Origin: Carnobacterium alterfunditum DSM 5972
GTDB taxonomy: Bacteria; Bacillota; Bacilli; Lactobacillales; Carnobacteriaceae
Direction: 5' to 3'
Length of the DNA stretch: 64,000 bases
Assembly (NCBI RefSeq): GCF_000744115.1
Contig: NZ_JQLG01000004.1
Location: forward strand, 868,001 to 932,000
Shown: positions 27,667 through 36,826 of the stretch, in pieces
How the letters are laid out: every line of letters starts with the position of its first letter
Numbering within the stretch: position 1 is the stretch's first letter
Made by a program: the position numbers and the translations under genes
Notes under the pieces: model-generated
The model's database searches: none
Told to the model about the DNA's origin: nothing
What the model saw: only the letters and a program-made list of their open reading frames with translations

Positions 27667-28546
27667 TATTAAGCACCTGACTAAGGACTATGGAAACGGA
27701 CGTGGCATTTTTGATATGTCTTTAGCAGTTGAAAAAGGTGAAATATATGGTTTTGTTGGCATCAATGGTGCAGGAAAAACCACGACTATTCGACATATGA
27801 TGGGATTTTTAACTCCAGATGAAGGAACAGTCACCATTAATGGGCTTGATGCTACTAAAAGTAGTGCAGAAGTTAAACGATATGTATCTTATATACCTGG
27901 TGAAATTAATTTTCCCGGTAACTCTACAGGGGAAGACTTTTTAAAGGATCAACTCTATTTATCAGGTCGTGGAGATTGGACACATGCCGTTAAGATTAGT
28001 GACCAGTTTCAATTAGATGTGACAGCTAATGTACGTTCTATGAGTAAAGGGATGAAGCAGAAAACAGCAATTGTATCAGCCTTTGCCTCTGATGCCGATA
28101 TCTTGATCATGGATGAGCCAACGACGGGCTTAGACCCTTTGATGCGAGATATCTTCATTGAACTACTGAAAGATGAAAAAGCAAAAGGTAAAACCATTTT
28201 TATGTCTAGTCATATTTTCCAAGAATTGGAAGAAATCTGTGACCGAGTCGCAATTATTCGTGATGGTACGATTATTGATGTCATTGATATGAGGGATATT
28301 CGCTACAACAAGACTAAAACTTATAAAATGGAGTTTAAATCATTTGAAGATTTCGATCATTTTCGCAGCCTAGGTTACAACTTGAATCGAATTAAGTTGG
28401 AAGATTTACAATTAAATATTACGATTCATGATAAAGATATCAACCATTTAATTCAAGATTTAAAACACTTTGATTTAGTCTATTTCAAGGAAATCAAAGC
28501 TACATTCGAAGCCTATATTACTCAAATATTTAAGGAGGAAAAATAA
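27653..28546 (+). CDS. ABC transporter ATP-binding protein (second of two)
   Basis: 297 residues. Walker A GINGAGKTT, signature RSMSKGMKQKTAIVSAF, Walker B ILIMDEPTTGLDP and switch FMSSHIF are all present. It resembles the preceding gene over its whole nucleotide-binding domain (same IDIKHLTKDYGNGRGIFDMS-type opening), suggesting tandem duplication. One base separates its stop from the permease start. Confidence 0.92.
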   Translation: MPYIDIKHLTKDYGNGRGIFDMSLAVEKGEIYGFVGINGAGKTTTIRHMMGFLTPDEGTVTINGLDATKSSAEVKRYVSYIPGEINFPGNSTGEDFLKDQLYLSGRGDWTHAVKISDQFQLDVTANVRSMSKGMKQKTAIVSAFASDADILIMDEPTTGLDPLMRDIFIELLKDEKAKGKTIFMSSHIFQELEEICDRVAIIRDGTIIDVIDMRDIRYNKTKTYKMEFKSFEDFDHFRSLGYNLNRIKLEDLQLNITIHDKDINHLIQDLKHFDLVYFKEIKATFEAYITQIFKEEK

Positions 28547-28547
28547 A

Positions 28548-29999
28548 ATGTTCTCAAAACCAGTTTTTAAACAAAGTGTTCAAGCTAATTGGAAGTTATG
28601 GGCTATTGTCACCGTGGTTGCGTCACTGATTCTATCCACTTTTATGGTTACTTTTGATGCAGAAGGCTTCGCCACAATAGCATCTGCTGCTGAGGGAACA
28701 AGATTTTCTAATTTGTTATCGACGATGACTAGTCTGTTGGGAAGTCTAGAAAACTTCTATAAACTGATTGCCGTTATATTGGGAATCGTCTATGTAGTGT
28801 TTACTGCGAATAATCTAGTGGTGAATGAAGTAGATTCTGGCTCAATGGCTTACACCTTGTCCACGCCGATTAAACGGTCTAGTGTTATTTTTACTAAATC
28901 AATCTATTTAATCTTTTCCATTGTTCTAATGTATAGTATTATTGGGAATGCCGGTCTAGGTGCCGCTCAATTTCAATATCAAAATGTGACCGGCTATCCA
29001 ATCACAGATGATGTACGAGCAGCCGCTGAGGCATTAAATCAAGATGAAGGCTATGTATCAGAGCGCTTATATTTAATTCTAGAAAACGATCATGCCATGA
29101 AGGAAGCAGCCACTGCGAGAGATATGGATACTGAATCTTACCCACTTTATTTGGAGGGTCTCATTAATGAACGTTCATATCAAGAAACAGCGGACATTAT
29201 TACGGATGAACGTTGGGATATCTATAAAGACGACGAGGACATGGAAGATGAGGATATTGAAATCACAGCGAAGGAATTGACTGACGATCCAGCTATGATT
29301 CTATCAAGTAATGATGCCCTTGTCGCAGGAGCCAAAGTAAAAGGAATGTCAGTGAATGTATTCCAACAATTTGTTAATGATGAAATAACTACGCTTGAAA
29401 AGGAAATTGAATTGCCTAATAAAGGCGAAATTGTTAATGAAAAGGATACAGAAATCTTATTACAATTAGTGATTGAAGCTTCATCCAAAGCATTGAATAT
29501 GGAGAGCGATCAAGTTGCTGAAAATATTTCCTTAATTAAAAATCCTGTGGCGATAGAAGCTGCAACAGAAGCAACGGACTTAACGGAGCAACAAATAATA
29601 ACTATGTCCAATCAGGCCATGATCGCATCTGTAAGATCTGTCGATGAGGCTCTAGATTTCGATACAGAAGCCTACTTCTGGTTAAGTGCAGGACTCTTAT
29701 TGTTAATATTGGCCTTAAGTTCAATTTCCTTCTTTGCATCAACCTTATTTAACCGCACAGGCTTGGCTTTAGCTATTGGTGGAGGTATTCCATTTGCTTT
29801 CTTCCTCATTGCCATGATTCAACAATTGATGGATACTGCAGGAATTCTTGAATATATAACTATAACGAGTTTATTTGATACTGAGGCAATTCTAACAGGT
29901 GGAGATTTCGGTTGGGGCTTAGTCGCTTTAGGAGCTATTACCTTCGTCTTGTACGCTGCATCGAATGTTATCTTTACTAAAAAGGATTTACCTCTATAA
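28548..29999 (+). CDS. ABC transporter permease
   Basis: 483 residues. A membrane helix near 15-35, others near 70-135, then a large charged extracytoplasmic or cytoplasmic insert (about 150-370, rich in Asp, Glu and Ala) and three or four C-terminal helices, as in large ABC-2 exporter permeases. The acidic insert holds DDEDMEDEDIE. AAGGAGG precedes the ATG. With the two ATPases it forms an exporter under TetR control, probably for a toxic compound. Confidence 0.85.
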   Translation: MFSKPVFKQSVQANWKLWAIVTVVASLILSTFMVTFDAEGFATIASAAEGTRFSNLLSTMTSLLGSLENFYKLIAVILGIVYVVFTANNLVVNEVDSGSMAYTLSTPIKRSSVIFTKSIYLIFSIVLMYSIIGNAGLGAAQFQYQNVTGYPITDDVRAAAEALNQDEGYVSERLYLILENDHAMKEAATARDMDTESYPLYLEGLINERSYQETADIITDERWDIYKDDEDMEDEDIEITAKELTDDPAMILSSNDALVAGAKVKGMSVNVFQQFVNDEITTLEKEIELPNKGEIVNEKDTEILLQLVIEASSKALNMESDQVAENISLIKNPVAIEAATEATDLTEQQIITMSNQAMIASVRSVDEALDFDTEAYFWLSAGLLLLILALSSISFFASTLFNRTGLALAIGGGIPFAFFLIAMIQQLMDTAGILEYITITSLFDTEAILTGGDFGWGLVALGAITFVLYAASNVIFTKKDLPL

Positions 30000-30019
30000 A
30001 GAATTATTTTTGTACAAAT

Positions 30020-30090
30020 CATACTTTATAATCATGTATTGCAAAATAAGAGCTCTAACACTTTTTATTAGAGTGGTAGAGCTCTTATTT
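30020..30090. repeat. Dispersed palindromic repeat, copy 7, joined to a terminator
   Basis: TAATCATGTATTGC followed by the hairpin AAATAAGAGCTCTAACAC / GTGGTAGAGCTCTTATTT (30044-30090), which ends the ABC operon and the convergent relBE. Confidence 0.75.
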
Positions 30091-30092
30091 AA

Positions 30093-30383
30093 TTAATTTA
30101 TACGATTTCCAGCGATTTTATAGCCGGTTTTGTTATCCCTTTTTCCAATAACAACTACTTGAATCACTTCAAATTTACCTTGTATTTCTCTAAAAATAAC
30201 ACGAAGGCCCATTTTTTTGTTTTTCAGTTTATTACATTGAGTTAAAGCGCCATGTAATGGTTGACCAGCGTCCATGCCACGTACTTTAATACGATTAAGG
30301 GCTTTATCGACAAAAATCTTTTGGCTTCCGTCAAGCTTATCATAATCATCTCTTGAGTATTCTGTCCATTCAATTTGGTACAA
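30093..30383 (-). CDS. RelE/ParE-superfamily toxin
   Basis: 96 residues. MYQIEWTEYSRDDYDKL opening, a two-helix segment SQKIFVDKALNRIKVRG, then LKNKKMGLRVIFREIQGKF and FEVIQVVVIGKRDNK, the RelE beta-sheet core with basic catalytic residues. A probable ribosome-dependent mRNA interferase. It starts three bases after the antitoxin gene stop. Decayed relatives lie at 19423 and 35117. Confidence 0.87.
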   Translation of the reverse strand: MYQIEWTEYSRDDYDKLDGSQKIFVDKALNRIKVRGMDAGQPLHGALTQCNKLKNKKMGLRVIFREIQGKFEVIQVVVIGKRDNKTGYKIAGNRIN

Positions 30384-30386
30384 CGC

Positions 30387-30707
30387 TTACTCCCACCCAT
30401 CTTCTTCGTCGATAGTAGGCACTTCATTTGCTATTGATCCACGGAATTCACTATCAGAAAAAGTAGCTACTTTTTCATTTAGTAATCTTTTTTCAGCGAT
30501 TAAATCAGCAATTTGATCATATAAACTGTCAACTTCTTTATTTAATGTTTCATATTGTTTTTGTGTTAACATAACTCCGGCTACTTTTTCTCGATTAAAG
30601 ATATAAACCCCAGCAGCTTCTTTATCAGCTTTTTGAAAAACCTCCATAGGAGACCTTTTTACTTCGGAAATAGAAGACGTTGGAATATCTAATATTTTCA
30701 TGGCCAT
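30387..30707 (-). CDS. Phd/YefM- or RelB-type antitoxin
   Basis: 106 residues. The N-terminal segment ILDIPTSSISEVKRSPMEVF, then AGVYIFNREKVAGVMLTQKQYE, is the Phd/YefM DNA-binding fold. The tail SEFRGSIANEVPTIDEEDGWE is acidic and toxin-binding. GGAGAGGAT precedes the start. A dimer probably represses its own promoter. The same C-terminal motif appears in the remnant at 35220-35330, tying those loci together. Confidence 0.87.
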   Translation of the reverse strand: MAMKILDIPTSSISEVKRSPMEVFQKADKEAAGVYIFNREKVAGVMLTQKQYETLNKEVDSLYDQIADLIAEKRLLNEKVATFSDSEFRGSIANEVPTIDEEDGWE

Positions 30708-30831
30708 ATAAATCCTCTCCTTTACTTAAACCTATTTTAAGCCTTTTAAAAAACTTTTTAAAGTCTTTTTGCTCCTTTCTAAACATTTAATGATAAAAAA
30801 ACAAATAAAAGAGGTTCACCTATGCTTGAAA

Positions 30832-32308
30832 TGGACCCTGTGTCAAGGACATTTTAAAAAAGAGACCTCATGAAACACTCAATAAAAGCTGCTCCCTGTA
30901 ATGAACAGGGGGCAGTTTTTTCAGATTCCATTGTCCACGTTCATTGTTGTAATAGTCCATATAATCAGTCACAATTGCTCGAAGTTCTTCCAAATTCCCA
31001 CAATCTTTATACTCTATTTCATCTTTCAAATGTCCAAAGAACGACTCTTGTGGAGCGTTATCCCAACAGTTCCCTCTTCTGGACATGGATTGCCCTAACT
31101 GATTATCAGCCAATTTCTTATGGAATTTAGGGCTGGTGTAATGGACTCCCTGATCTGAATGGATAAAGGCATCTTTATGTAGCGTTGTGCTATGGGCACT
31201 CATTAATAAATCAACCGTTGTTAATGAAAGATCAAGTTTTAAACTGTCAGACACATAGTGAGCTAGAATTTCTTTCGTTGTTCCATCTTTTACAGTTGAT
31301 AAATAACCTATAAACCCGCCGGTTCCAGGTAAATAAGTGATATCTGTTAATAAAACTTTATGGGCTATTCCTTGATCAAACTGACGTTTCAACTTGTTCT
31401 CAACAGTGCTGTGTTCTTTGGTGGCTTTTGCCATTCTTTTATAGGGGTTTGCTTTACGAATAGGACAGAAGATATTAAATTTCCTCATCAGGCGCTGTAC
31501 TTTTTTACGATTGACGGTAATGCCCAGAACGTTTAGGAAGTACATTACGATACTTCGAGAACCTTTCTCGTAACCACGGTAGTTATAAGCTTCTTCAATT
31601 TGAGTTCTCCAGACTTGATCTTCCTCATCACGTGCATTTCTACTGTCTAAACTTTTAACATAATTGTAGTAACCTGAACGAGAAACACCCAACGCTTTAC
31701 AGGCATCTATGAGGGTTCCTGTATAGGAACCCTTGGTTTTCATTTCATGGATCCTTGAAAAGATTCTGCTAATCTTTTCGCTGTTTTCTGGCCTCCTTTC
31801 GCTCCATTCTGATTTTTTTAACAAGTCATTTTCTTGTCCTAATAATAGGATTTTGGCCTGTAACTTTTCAATTTGTTGTTCAAGTGTTAATGGTGTTTTT
31901 CGAGGTCTGCCTGAACAATCTTGTCGTGTATCTTTCAATGCCAAAACACCATTATCACGGTATCTTTTTCGCCATTTACCAGCGAATGATCTTATCCTAC
32001 TTTTACCAATCATTTCCGGATCAAATCCAGCTTCAATAAATAGTTGCTTAGCCGTTTTTGAACCCAATGATTCTGAAACAAAGTAGCGTTTAAACTCATC
32101 GGAATAAGTAATACTTTTCTCCGATACATTTTTAACGTATGGGTTTGCTTTTAAAATTTGAATTTGTTCTGGTGTAAATGTTAATTTTGACATTTATCCG
32201 CTCCTTTCTGCACGAAGTGCAAGTATTAACCTATTCTTCTTTATATCAGTATACAAAAATAGACCCTATAGAGAGCACCTTTTTTTGGTGTCCATTCTAT
32301 AGGGTCCA
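30832..32308 (-). mobile_element. IS3-family insertion sequence (about 1,477 bp)
   Basis: Ends begin TGGACCCTGTGTCAAGGACA and TGGACCCTATAGAATGGACA as inverted repeats. The three bases outside are AAA and TTT, so a target duplication could not be resolved. It sits just upstream of the relBE promoter. Confidence 0.85.
30868..32193 (-). CDS. IS3-family transposase, single-frame
   Basis: 441 residues. An N-terminal helix-turn-helix (YSDEFKRYFVSESLGSKTAK) with a leucine-zipper-like QQIEKLQAKILLLGQENDLL is fused in frame to the integrase domain: LTDITYLPG (D), FIHSDQGVHYTSPKFH (D) and RRGNCWDNAPQESFFGHLKDE (E), giving the DDE set. Most IS3 elements need a -1 frameshift to join OrfA and OrfB; here the fusion is already one frame. 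A GGAGCGGAT site precedes the ATG. Confidence 0.9.
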   Translation of the reverse strand: MSKLTFTPEQIQILKANPYVKNVSEKSITYSDEFKRYFVSESLGSKTAKQLFIEAGFDPEMIGKSRIRSFAGKWRKRYRDNGVLALKDTRQDCSGRPRKTPLTLEQQIEKLQAKILLLGQENDLLKKSEWSERRPENSEKISRIFSRIHEMKTKGSYTGTLIDACKALGVSRSGYYNYVKSLDSRNARDEEDQVWRTQIEEAYNYRGYEKGSRSIVMYFLNVLGITVNRKKVQRLMRKFNIFCPIRKANPYKRMAKATKEHSTVENKLKRQFDQGIAHKVLLTDITYLPGTGGFIGYLSTVKDGTTKEILAHYVSDSLKLDLSLTTVDLLMSAHSTTLHKDAFIHSDQGVHYTSPKFHKKLADNQLGQSMSRRGNCWDNAPQESFFGHLKDEIEYKDCGNLEELRAIVTDYMDYYNNERGQWNLKKLPPVHYREQLLLSVS

Positions 32309-32344
32309 TTTTAGCTGACGTGTTCCTCTTTTATTTAGATAACG

Positions 32345-32505
32345 TTAATTTAGTTGAGTTTTTAGGGCAACAATTGCACTTTCAATAATTTATTGTTGAG
32401 TAGCCAGAATTAGAAATTCCGTTTCTAGACACTCTTTTATTTCTTCAACAAGTACTAAAATAGCGCTATTAATTGGCAAATATACGTCTGCTGATGGCAT
32501 GATTT
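32345..32505 (-). pseudogene. Decayed antitoxin-like fragment A
   Basis: The minus strand reads MPSADVYLPINSAILVLVEE, then IKECLETEFLILATQQ and a stop, and continues after it with IIESAIVALKTQLN. The same sequence, more decayed, precedes the antitoxin tail at 35230-35440, so this is the N-terminal part of an alternative antitoxin. Confidence 0.5.
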
Positions 32506-32570
32506 TCACATCCTGTTTGTTATAAATAATAACGAGTAAGAAGTGGGAAATGTTACTTAGACTTCTCTCA

Positions 32571-32612
32571 ATACATGAAATTGCTTAAAAGTATGTATCG
32601 AGAAACTTAATT
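32571..32612. repeat. Dispersed palindromic repeat, copy 8
   Basis: ATACATGAAATTGCTTAAAA then GTATGTATCGAGAAACTTAA. Confidence 0.75.
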
Positions 32613-32670
32613 TACCGATGTTGTAGGTACGTCATTTCCGGCTATTCTACAAGCAAATATAATTTAGTAT

Positions 32671-32862
32671 TCAAGTCTTTTTGAGTATATATTTTTCAAT
32701 TACTTTGGAATAAATAATGATAACAAATAATATATAGATTGTTTTACCAATAGTTCCTTCGAGATCAAATGCTACAAAAAACATTGGTAAAGAACCAACA
32801 ACGTAACCCCATAATATAGTGGGAGCATTTAAAAAATTCCATAGTCTTTTTATCACATTCAC
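32671..32862 (-). CDS. Small membrane protein, unknown function
   Basis: 63 residues from a GTG start with AGGAGGGG six bases upstream. Two predicted helices (about 15-30 and 38-56) and a basic C-terminus (IEKYILKKT). Not recognised. Flanked by repeat copies 8 and 9; monocistronic. Confidence 0.5.
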   Translation of the reverse strand: MNVIKRLWNFLNAPTILWGYVVGSLPMFFVAFDLEGTIGKTIYILFVIIIYSKVIEKYILKKT

Positions 32863-32950
32863 TTAACCCCTCCTGAATAAAAAAAAGATATTAATTTGAT
32901 AATAACAAAAAAAGTGAGCATTTCCATGGTCTTTAAAGCTTATACTAAGA

Positions 32951-32993
32951 ACACATGAACTTACATAAAAACATGTATCCAGAACCTTAATAG
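32951..32993. repeat. Dispersed palindromic repeat, copy 9
   Basis: ACACATGAACTTACATAAAA then ACATGTATCCAGAACCTTAA. Confidence 0.7.
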
Positions 32994-33089
32994 AACAACA
33001 TTCTTTTTTTATCTATTACTCATTTTTATAAGTAGTTTGCGATCCTAAAAAGCTGCTGTGCTTACAATAGCACTGCTAGTAATAGTTAT

Positions 33090-33114
33090 TTAAAATTATA
33101 TGAATTATTCAGGA
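33090..33114. mobile_element. Solitary IS1380-type end
   Basis: The minus strand reads CCTGAATAATTCATA, an exact 15-base match to the left terminal repeat of the IS1380 copies, with no transposase attached. The 32994-33351 gap otherwise holds only a TATAAT (33241-33246) for the next gene. Confidence 0.5.
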
Positions 33115-33351
33115 CAATAAGATAAGATTTTTACCTAAAAAATAAATTTATGATGTTATGAATTACAGCAACGATTGATGCCAACTCACAGCCCTCACCT
33201 TTTATTATGGTTATAGTTTTTTAGAAATATTCTCTAATGGTATAATATGTTTAAGAGTTACATCGGGTTGGTAAAATAGTATAAACTTTAATTCAGAGCT
33301 TGCATTTCAATAATAATGGGCCATTAAATAGAGCAAAGGAGGAATAAATCA

Positions 33352-33739
33352 TGTTTGATTTTATAGGCACATATTGGCCATTACTATTCTTGGCTTTGTT
33401 AATACTTATTGCAATTGTACTTCGAAAAAAAACACATTTTTTTATTGGGCGGCAAGAATTGTAGCAATATTAGATATTATATTCTTAGTATGGGAGTCAT
33501 TAAAGAAGGAAAGCTATAAACTTAATAATTTCTTTTCAGATAATATTCTGACGAGTATCCCTTTGTTGATTATACTGATAGTAGCCTGGAAATACGAACT
33601 TGCCGGTGCAATAGGATTTTTTCTAACAGGAGTATTTTTTCTTGTCTATTTTGAATGGGGAGATTTCCCAATTGGAATTGTTCCACTTTTTGTTGGGGTT
33701 TTATTCGCTATAAGTTGGTTTAAAAACCGGAAAAAATAA
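33352..33739 (+). pseudogene. Small multi-helix membrane protein gene with an A-run frameshift
   Basis: ATG 33352 follows AAAGGAGGAAT and encodes MFDFIGTYWPLLFLALLIL then IAIVLRKK, stopping at 33464. In the next frame the sequence continues as NTFFYWAARIVAILDIIFLV, then three more helices, to 33739. The two join at CGAAAAAAAAC (33422-33431) if one A is added, giving about 129 residues with four or five helices, broadly like DUF7670 proteins. Either a disrupted gene or phase-variable or slippage-rescued expression. Confidence 0.6.
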
Positions 33740-33905
33740 GTTGGAATTTGAATATTATCTTATGAAGATATTACGGTAAACATATAATGTTTTTCGTGGT
33801 AAAAAATATATAAAAACAAACTATAATTTGCTTTTACGACATTTAACATGAGAAAGTACATCATCAGAAGTTTTCTCCCTTAGGCTAGCTCTTCTACCGC
33901 AACAC

Positions 33906-33955
33906 AAAAATAGTTTCATTCATTCATCAGTTTTCTAATGAATGAAACTATTTTT
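33906..33955. terminator. Bidirectional terminator
   Basis: AAAAATAGTTTCATTCATT and AATGAATGAAACTATTTTT arms, between convergent genes. Confidence 0.85.
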
Positions 33956-34004
33956 ATGTTTTTATCTAGTAACGTCCTATCTTCTTTTTGCCACGTTTAC
34001 TTGT

Positions 34005-34499
34005 TTAATAAGCTCCTGATGAATAAGTTACTTCGTAGCTATGACTATAAATCTCAAATACAATACCAAATGGATCTTCTACATAACACATTTTATAAGG
34101 TTTTTCATTCGGATAATACTCTCTAATTGGCATTCTTTGTTTGCCACCATGAGCTACGATTCTTTCAACCATGCCTTCTACATCTGGGTCTTGAACACTA
34201 AAATGGAATACTCCAGTTTTCCAGTATTCAAAATTATTTGCTGGGCTCTCACTATTTGGAAATCCAAAGACCTCTACACCGATTCCATCTGATGTTACCA
34301 TGTGAGCAATCCGTAAATTTCCCCAACCTTCCCCAAAAACATCTATACACATCTGTCCAATAGCTGTTTCACTTTCTTCCACTACATCAGACGGCAGCAT
34401 AACAATATACCAGCCCATAACCTCTTTATAAAAATTTATAGCTTTATCTACATCCGGAACGGATAGTCCAATATGTGAAAATGCTCTTGGATACATCAT
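34005..34499 (-). CDS. VOC-family (glyoxalase/dioxygenase fold) protein
   Basis: 164 residues. Two beta-alpha-beta-beta-beta modules: FSHIGLSVPDVDKAINFYKE (metal-ligand His near 9) and FHFSVQDPDVEGMVERIVAH (second His), ending in MCYVEDPFGIVFEIYSHSYE with a Glu ligand. Probably a lactoylglutathione lyase-like metalloenzyme or dioxygenase; substrate unknown. Divergent from an HxlR regulator, which often controls such redox or electrophile-response genes. Confidence 0.85.
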   Translation of the reverse strand: MMYPRAFSHIGLSVPDVDKAINFYKEVMGWYIVMLPSDVVEESETAIGQMCIDVFGEGWGNLRIAHMVTSDGIGVEVFGFPNSESPANNFEYWKTGVFHFSVQDPDVEGMVERIVAHGGKQRMPIREYYPNEKPYKMCYVEDPFGIVFEIYSHSYEVTYSSGAY

Positions 34500-34661
34500 C
34501 TAATCTCTCCTACCTGTACAACAAATTTATGGTATTATTATGCTGTATCTTTTTCCTTTAACATCAACTATTGTAAATCGAATCTTTTATGAGAACAATA
34601 CGGCACAATTTTGTGGGGGAGTTACTAAAAGGATACTAATGGATTAGTCCAGGAGGCTGAA

Positions 34662-34997
34662 ATGGGAAAAATTAAAACTAGCTATATCTGTTCTTTGGGA
34701 CTTACCATAGATTTGATAGGTGGAAAATGGAAATTAGTCATTCTTTGGTATTTAATAGACAACACAAAAAGATTTACCGAACTTAGACGTTTAATACCGA
34801 CGATCACACAAAAAATACTTACAGAACAGTTAAGAGAATTAGAAGTTAGTCATATTATTTCTAGAAAAGTGTATCCAACTGTACCTCCTAAAGTAGAATA
34901 CTCACTTACTTCTTATGGTGAGAGTCTGATTCCAATCATAAATAGTCTATGTGACTGGACTGAGTCTTATGCGGAAGAAAATAATATCACTTTATAA
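34662..34997 (+). CDS. HxlR-family transcriptional regulator
   Basis: 111 residues, winged helix. IDLIGGKWKLVILWYLIDNT is the family-defining segment, then RFTELRRLIPTITQKILTEQ and EYSLTSYGESLIPIINSLCD. Cys9 near the N-terminus is the position of the redox Cys in many HxlR proteins. AGGAGGC precedes the ATG. Likely controls the divergent VOC gene across the 34500-34661 promoter region. Confidence 0.88.
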   Translation: MGKIKTSYICSLGLTIDLIGGKWKLVILWYLIDNTKRFTELRRLIPTITQKILTEQLRELEVSHIISRKVYPTVPPKVEYSLTSYGESLIPIINSLCDWTESYAEENNITL

Positions 34998-35036
34998 ACA
35001 GATTTTTTAATCAGGAATCTTATTTCATTAAAAGTA

Positions 35037-35115
35037 ATACATGAAATTGTATAGAATCATGTATCGCAAAATAAGAGCTCTAACACTTTTCATTAGAGTG
35101 TTAGAGCTCTTATTT
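35037..35115. repeat. Dispersed palindromic repeat, copy 10, joined to a terminator
   Basis: ATACATGAAATTGTATAGAA then TCATGTATCGC and the hairpin AAATAAGAGCTCTAACAC / GTGTTAGAGCTCTTATTT (35069-35115). Confidence 0.8.
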
Positions 35116-35116
35116 A

Positions 35117-35440
35117 ATTAGTTTATACGATTAAGAACCTTATCAACAAAAATATTTTGGCTTCCATCAAGCTTATCGTAATCATCTCTTGAGTATTCTG
35201 TCCATTCAATTTGGTACAAATTTTACCCCCACCCATCTTCTTTATCGATAGCTAGTACTTCATCTGCTATTGATCCACATACTTCACTATCAGAAAAAGT
35301 TGCTACATTTTTATTTAGTTGGATTTTTAGGGCGATAATTGCATTTTCATTAATATTTTGTTGAATGATTTGAATTAGAAATTACGTGTCTAGACACTCT
35401 TTTATTTCTTAAACAAGTACTAAAATAGAGATTTTAATTA
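35117..35440 (-). pseudogene. Decayed toxin-antitoxin module
   Basis: 35120-35222 (minus) retains the start of a relE-like gene (MYQIEWTEYSRDD-type reading with an internal deletion). 35223-35330 retains the antitoxin tail KNVATFSDSEVCGSIADEVL. 35330-35440 matches fragment A at 32345. Stops and deletions interrupt both genes. Truncated by the IS5-type remnant. Confidence 0.7.
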
Positions 35441-35770
35441 GGGTGTGTCTTAAAACTGACTCCTAAGATGGTTCCTGGTACAATAAAAGGCAGTGATATC
35501 ATTGGCAATCGTGCTTACGGCTCTTTAGGTTTTCGAACTTATGTGAGTGATCACGATGCGATCTACACCATTACATTAAAGAAAAATACAAAAGAACCTT
35601 GGGATATCGATTGGTGGATGTATAAAGAACGTCTTTTAGTTAAGTGTTTTTTTTATGATTAAAGCATTTCCGTCATATCGTGACACGTTAGGATGATCTT
35701 GTAAAGTCCTACTTAGCCTTTGTATATAACGGCTATTTTTCTCTTGACGAAATAGTTTTAAGACACGCCC
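35441..35770 (+). mobile_element. Internally deleted IS5/IS427-type element (330 bp)
   Basis: Ends GGGTGTGTCTTAAAACTGAC and (inverted) GGGCGTGTCTTAAAACTATT are both present and flanked by TA. The interior keeps only the C-terminal third of the transposase (IIGNRAYGSLGFRTYVSDHD, WWMYKERLLVKCFF) and a frameshift near 35650. About 525 bp are missing compared with the 855-bp copies, and its divergence from them shows it is older. Confidence 0.8.
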
Positions 35771-35889
35771 TAGTACATATACGTCTAATAATTTATTAAA
35801 TTTTACCTTTTCCTATTTATGTATTTCATAATTTTTGATCCATTTTCACTATTTCTATGTGGTACCACATTTATTTTGTCTCGCATATA

Positions 35890-35928
35890 AAAAGGCTCTA
35901 CCTAATAGAACTATTAGATAGAGCCTTT
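35890..35928. terminator. Hairpin terminator
   Basis: AAAGGCTCTACCTAATA and TATTAGATAGAGCCTTT arms. It ends the pseudogene transcript. Confidence 0.75.
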
Positions 35929-35977
35929 AGTACTAGAATAGTCTTAAATAATTGTACGAATAATCTTTCTCTATCCT

Positions 35978-36382
35978 CTATTCTTGTGATAATTCATCTT
36001 CTGTTTTTGGCCATTTCCCCACCATCTGTTTGTAGATATTCCAAAATGTAAACTGTTGTCTTTTCAACAGAATATATGGTGGCAGTCACACCTTCCATGT
36101 GGCTTGTCTCTAAAGTTACTTCTGTTCATTCACTTAAATGTTCTTCTTGATTGCACGCCTCTGGTATTTCTTCTTTTAATACCCATTGTCGTCCATATTA
36201 TTATCCATATCTCCTGGTTCATTCATCATTTGAGAATCGGAACTATTTTCAGCGGCTGGAATACTGGATTGTCCACTTGTATCATCGGACTCCTGATTTT
36301 CATTATCTTGAGGTGAGCAAGCTGCTAGCAGAGTTAAAGAGGATAAGGTTATCATCCCAGTAACGATTTTCTTTTTATTCAT
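35978..36382 (-). pseudogene. YdhK-like DUF1541 lipoprotein, frameshifted
   Basis: Starts at 36382 with an AAGGAAGG site. MNKKKIVTGMITLSSLTLLA then AC gives a lipobox (LLAAC, Cys22), and an acidic Ser/Asn/Asp-rich linker follows until a stop at 36176. The rest survives in other frames: LKEEIPEACNQEEHLSEW, then SHMEGVTATIYSVEKTTVYI, LEYLQTDGGEMAKNRRW, matching the DUF1541 core (HMEGM...TVY...GGEKVKNHKW). At least two lesions separate the parts. Confidence 0.75.
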
Positions 36383-36612
36383 AATATACCTTCCTTTCTT
36401 TATTTGCTGTTTGCGTTTGTGAAATTATACTTAGAGTTTAACTTTTTTATACCGAAAAATCAAAGAATCAACTTTATAAAAAGAATTCATTCAAACTAAT
36501 TTTATTTTTGATAAAAATTAAGAAAGCAAATAGCTAGATTGGAAAACATCTTACGAAGCGTTTATGGAAAAGCTGTTGCATCTAATACTGTAATTCATCC
36601 TTTAAAAAAATA

Positions 36613-36656
36613 ATACATGAAATTGGATACAGACATGTATCAAGAAACTTGCTAAT
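36613..36656. repeat. Dispersed palindromic repeat, copy 11
   Basis: ATACATGAAATTGGATACAG then ACATGTATCAAGAAACTTGC. The rest of the 36383-36861 gap holds only the feo promoter. Confidence 0.8.
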
Positions 36657-36826
36657 CCAAGGTTCTATTTTTATATTCGCGTAAAAAATGAGGAATATAA
36701 AAATAAAACGAGAACGGTTTCATATGATTTGATGCGTAATAGTAGATCAAACAACCAAAAATGAATGTGTTTTATAAAAAAAAAGATATTGTGCCCTCGA
36801 TGATTAAGGCGTACAATTAAATAAAG

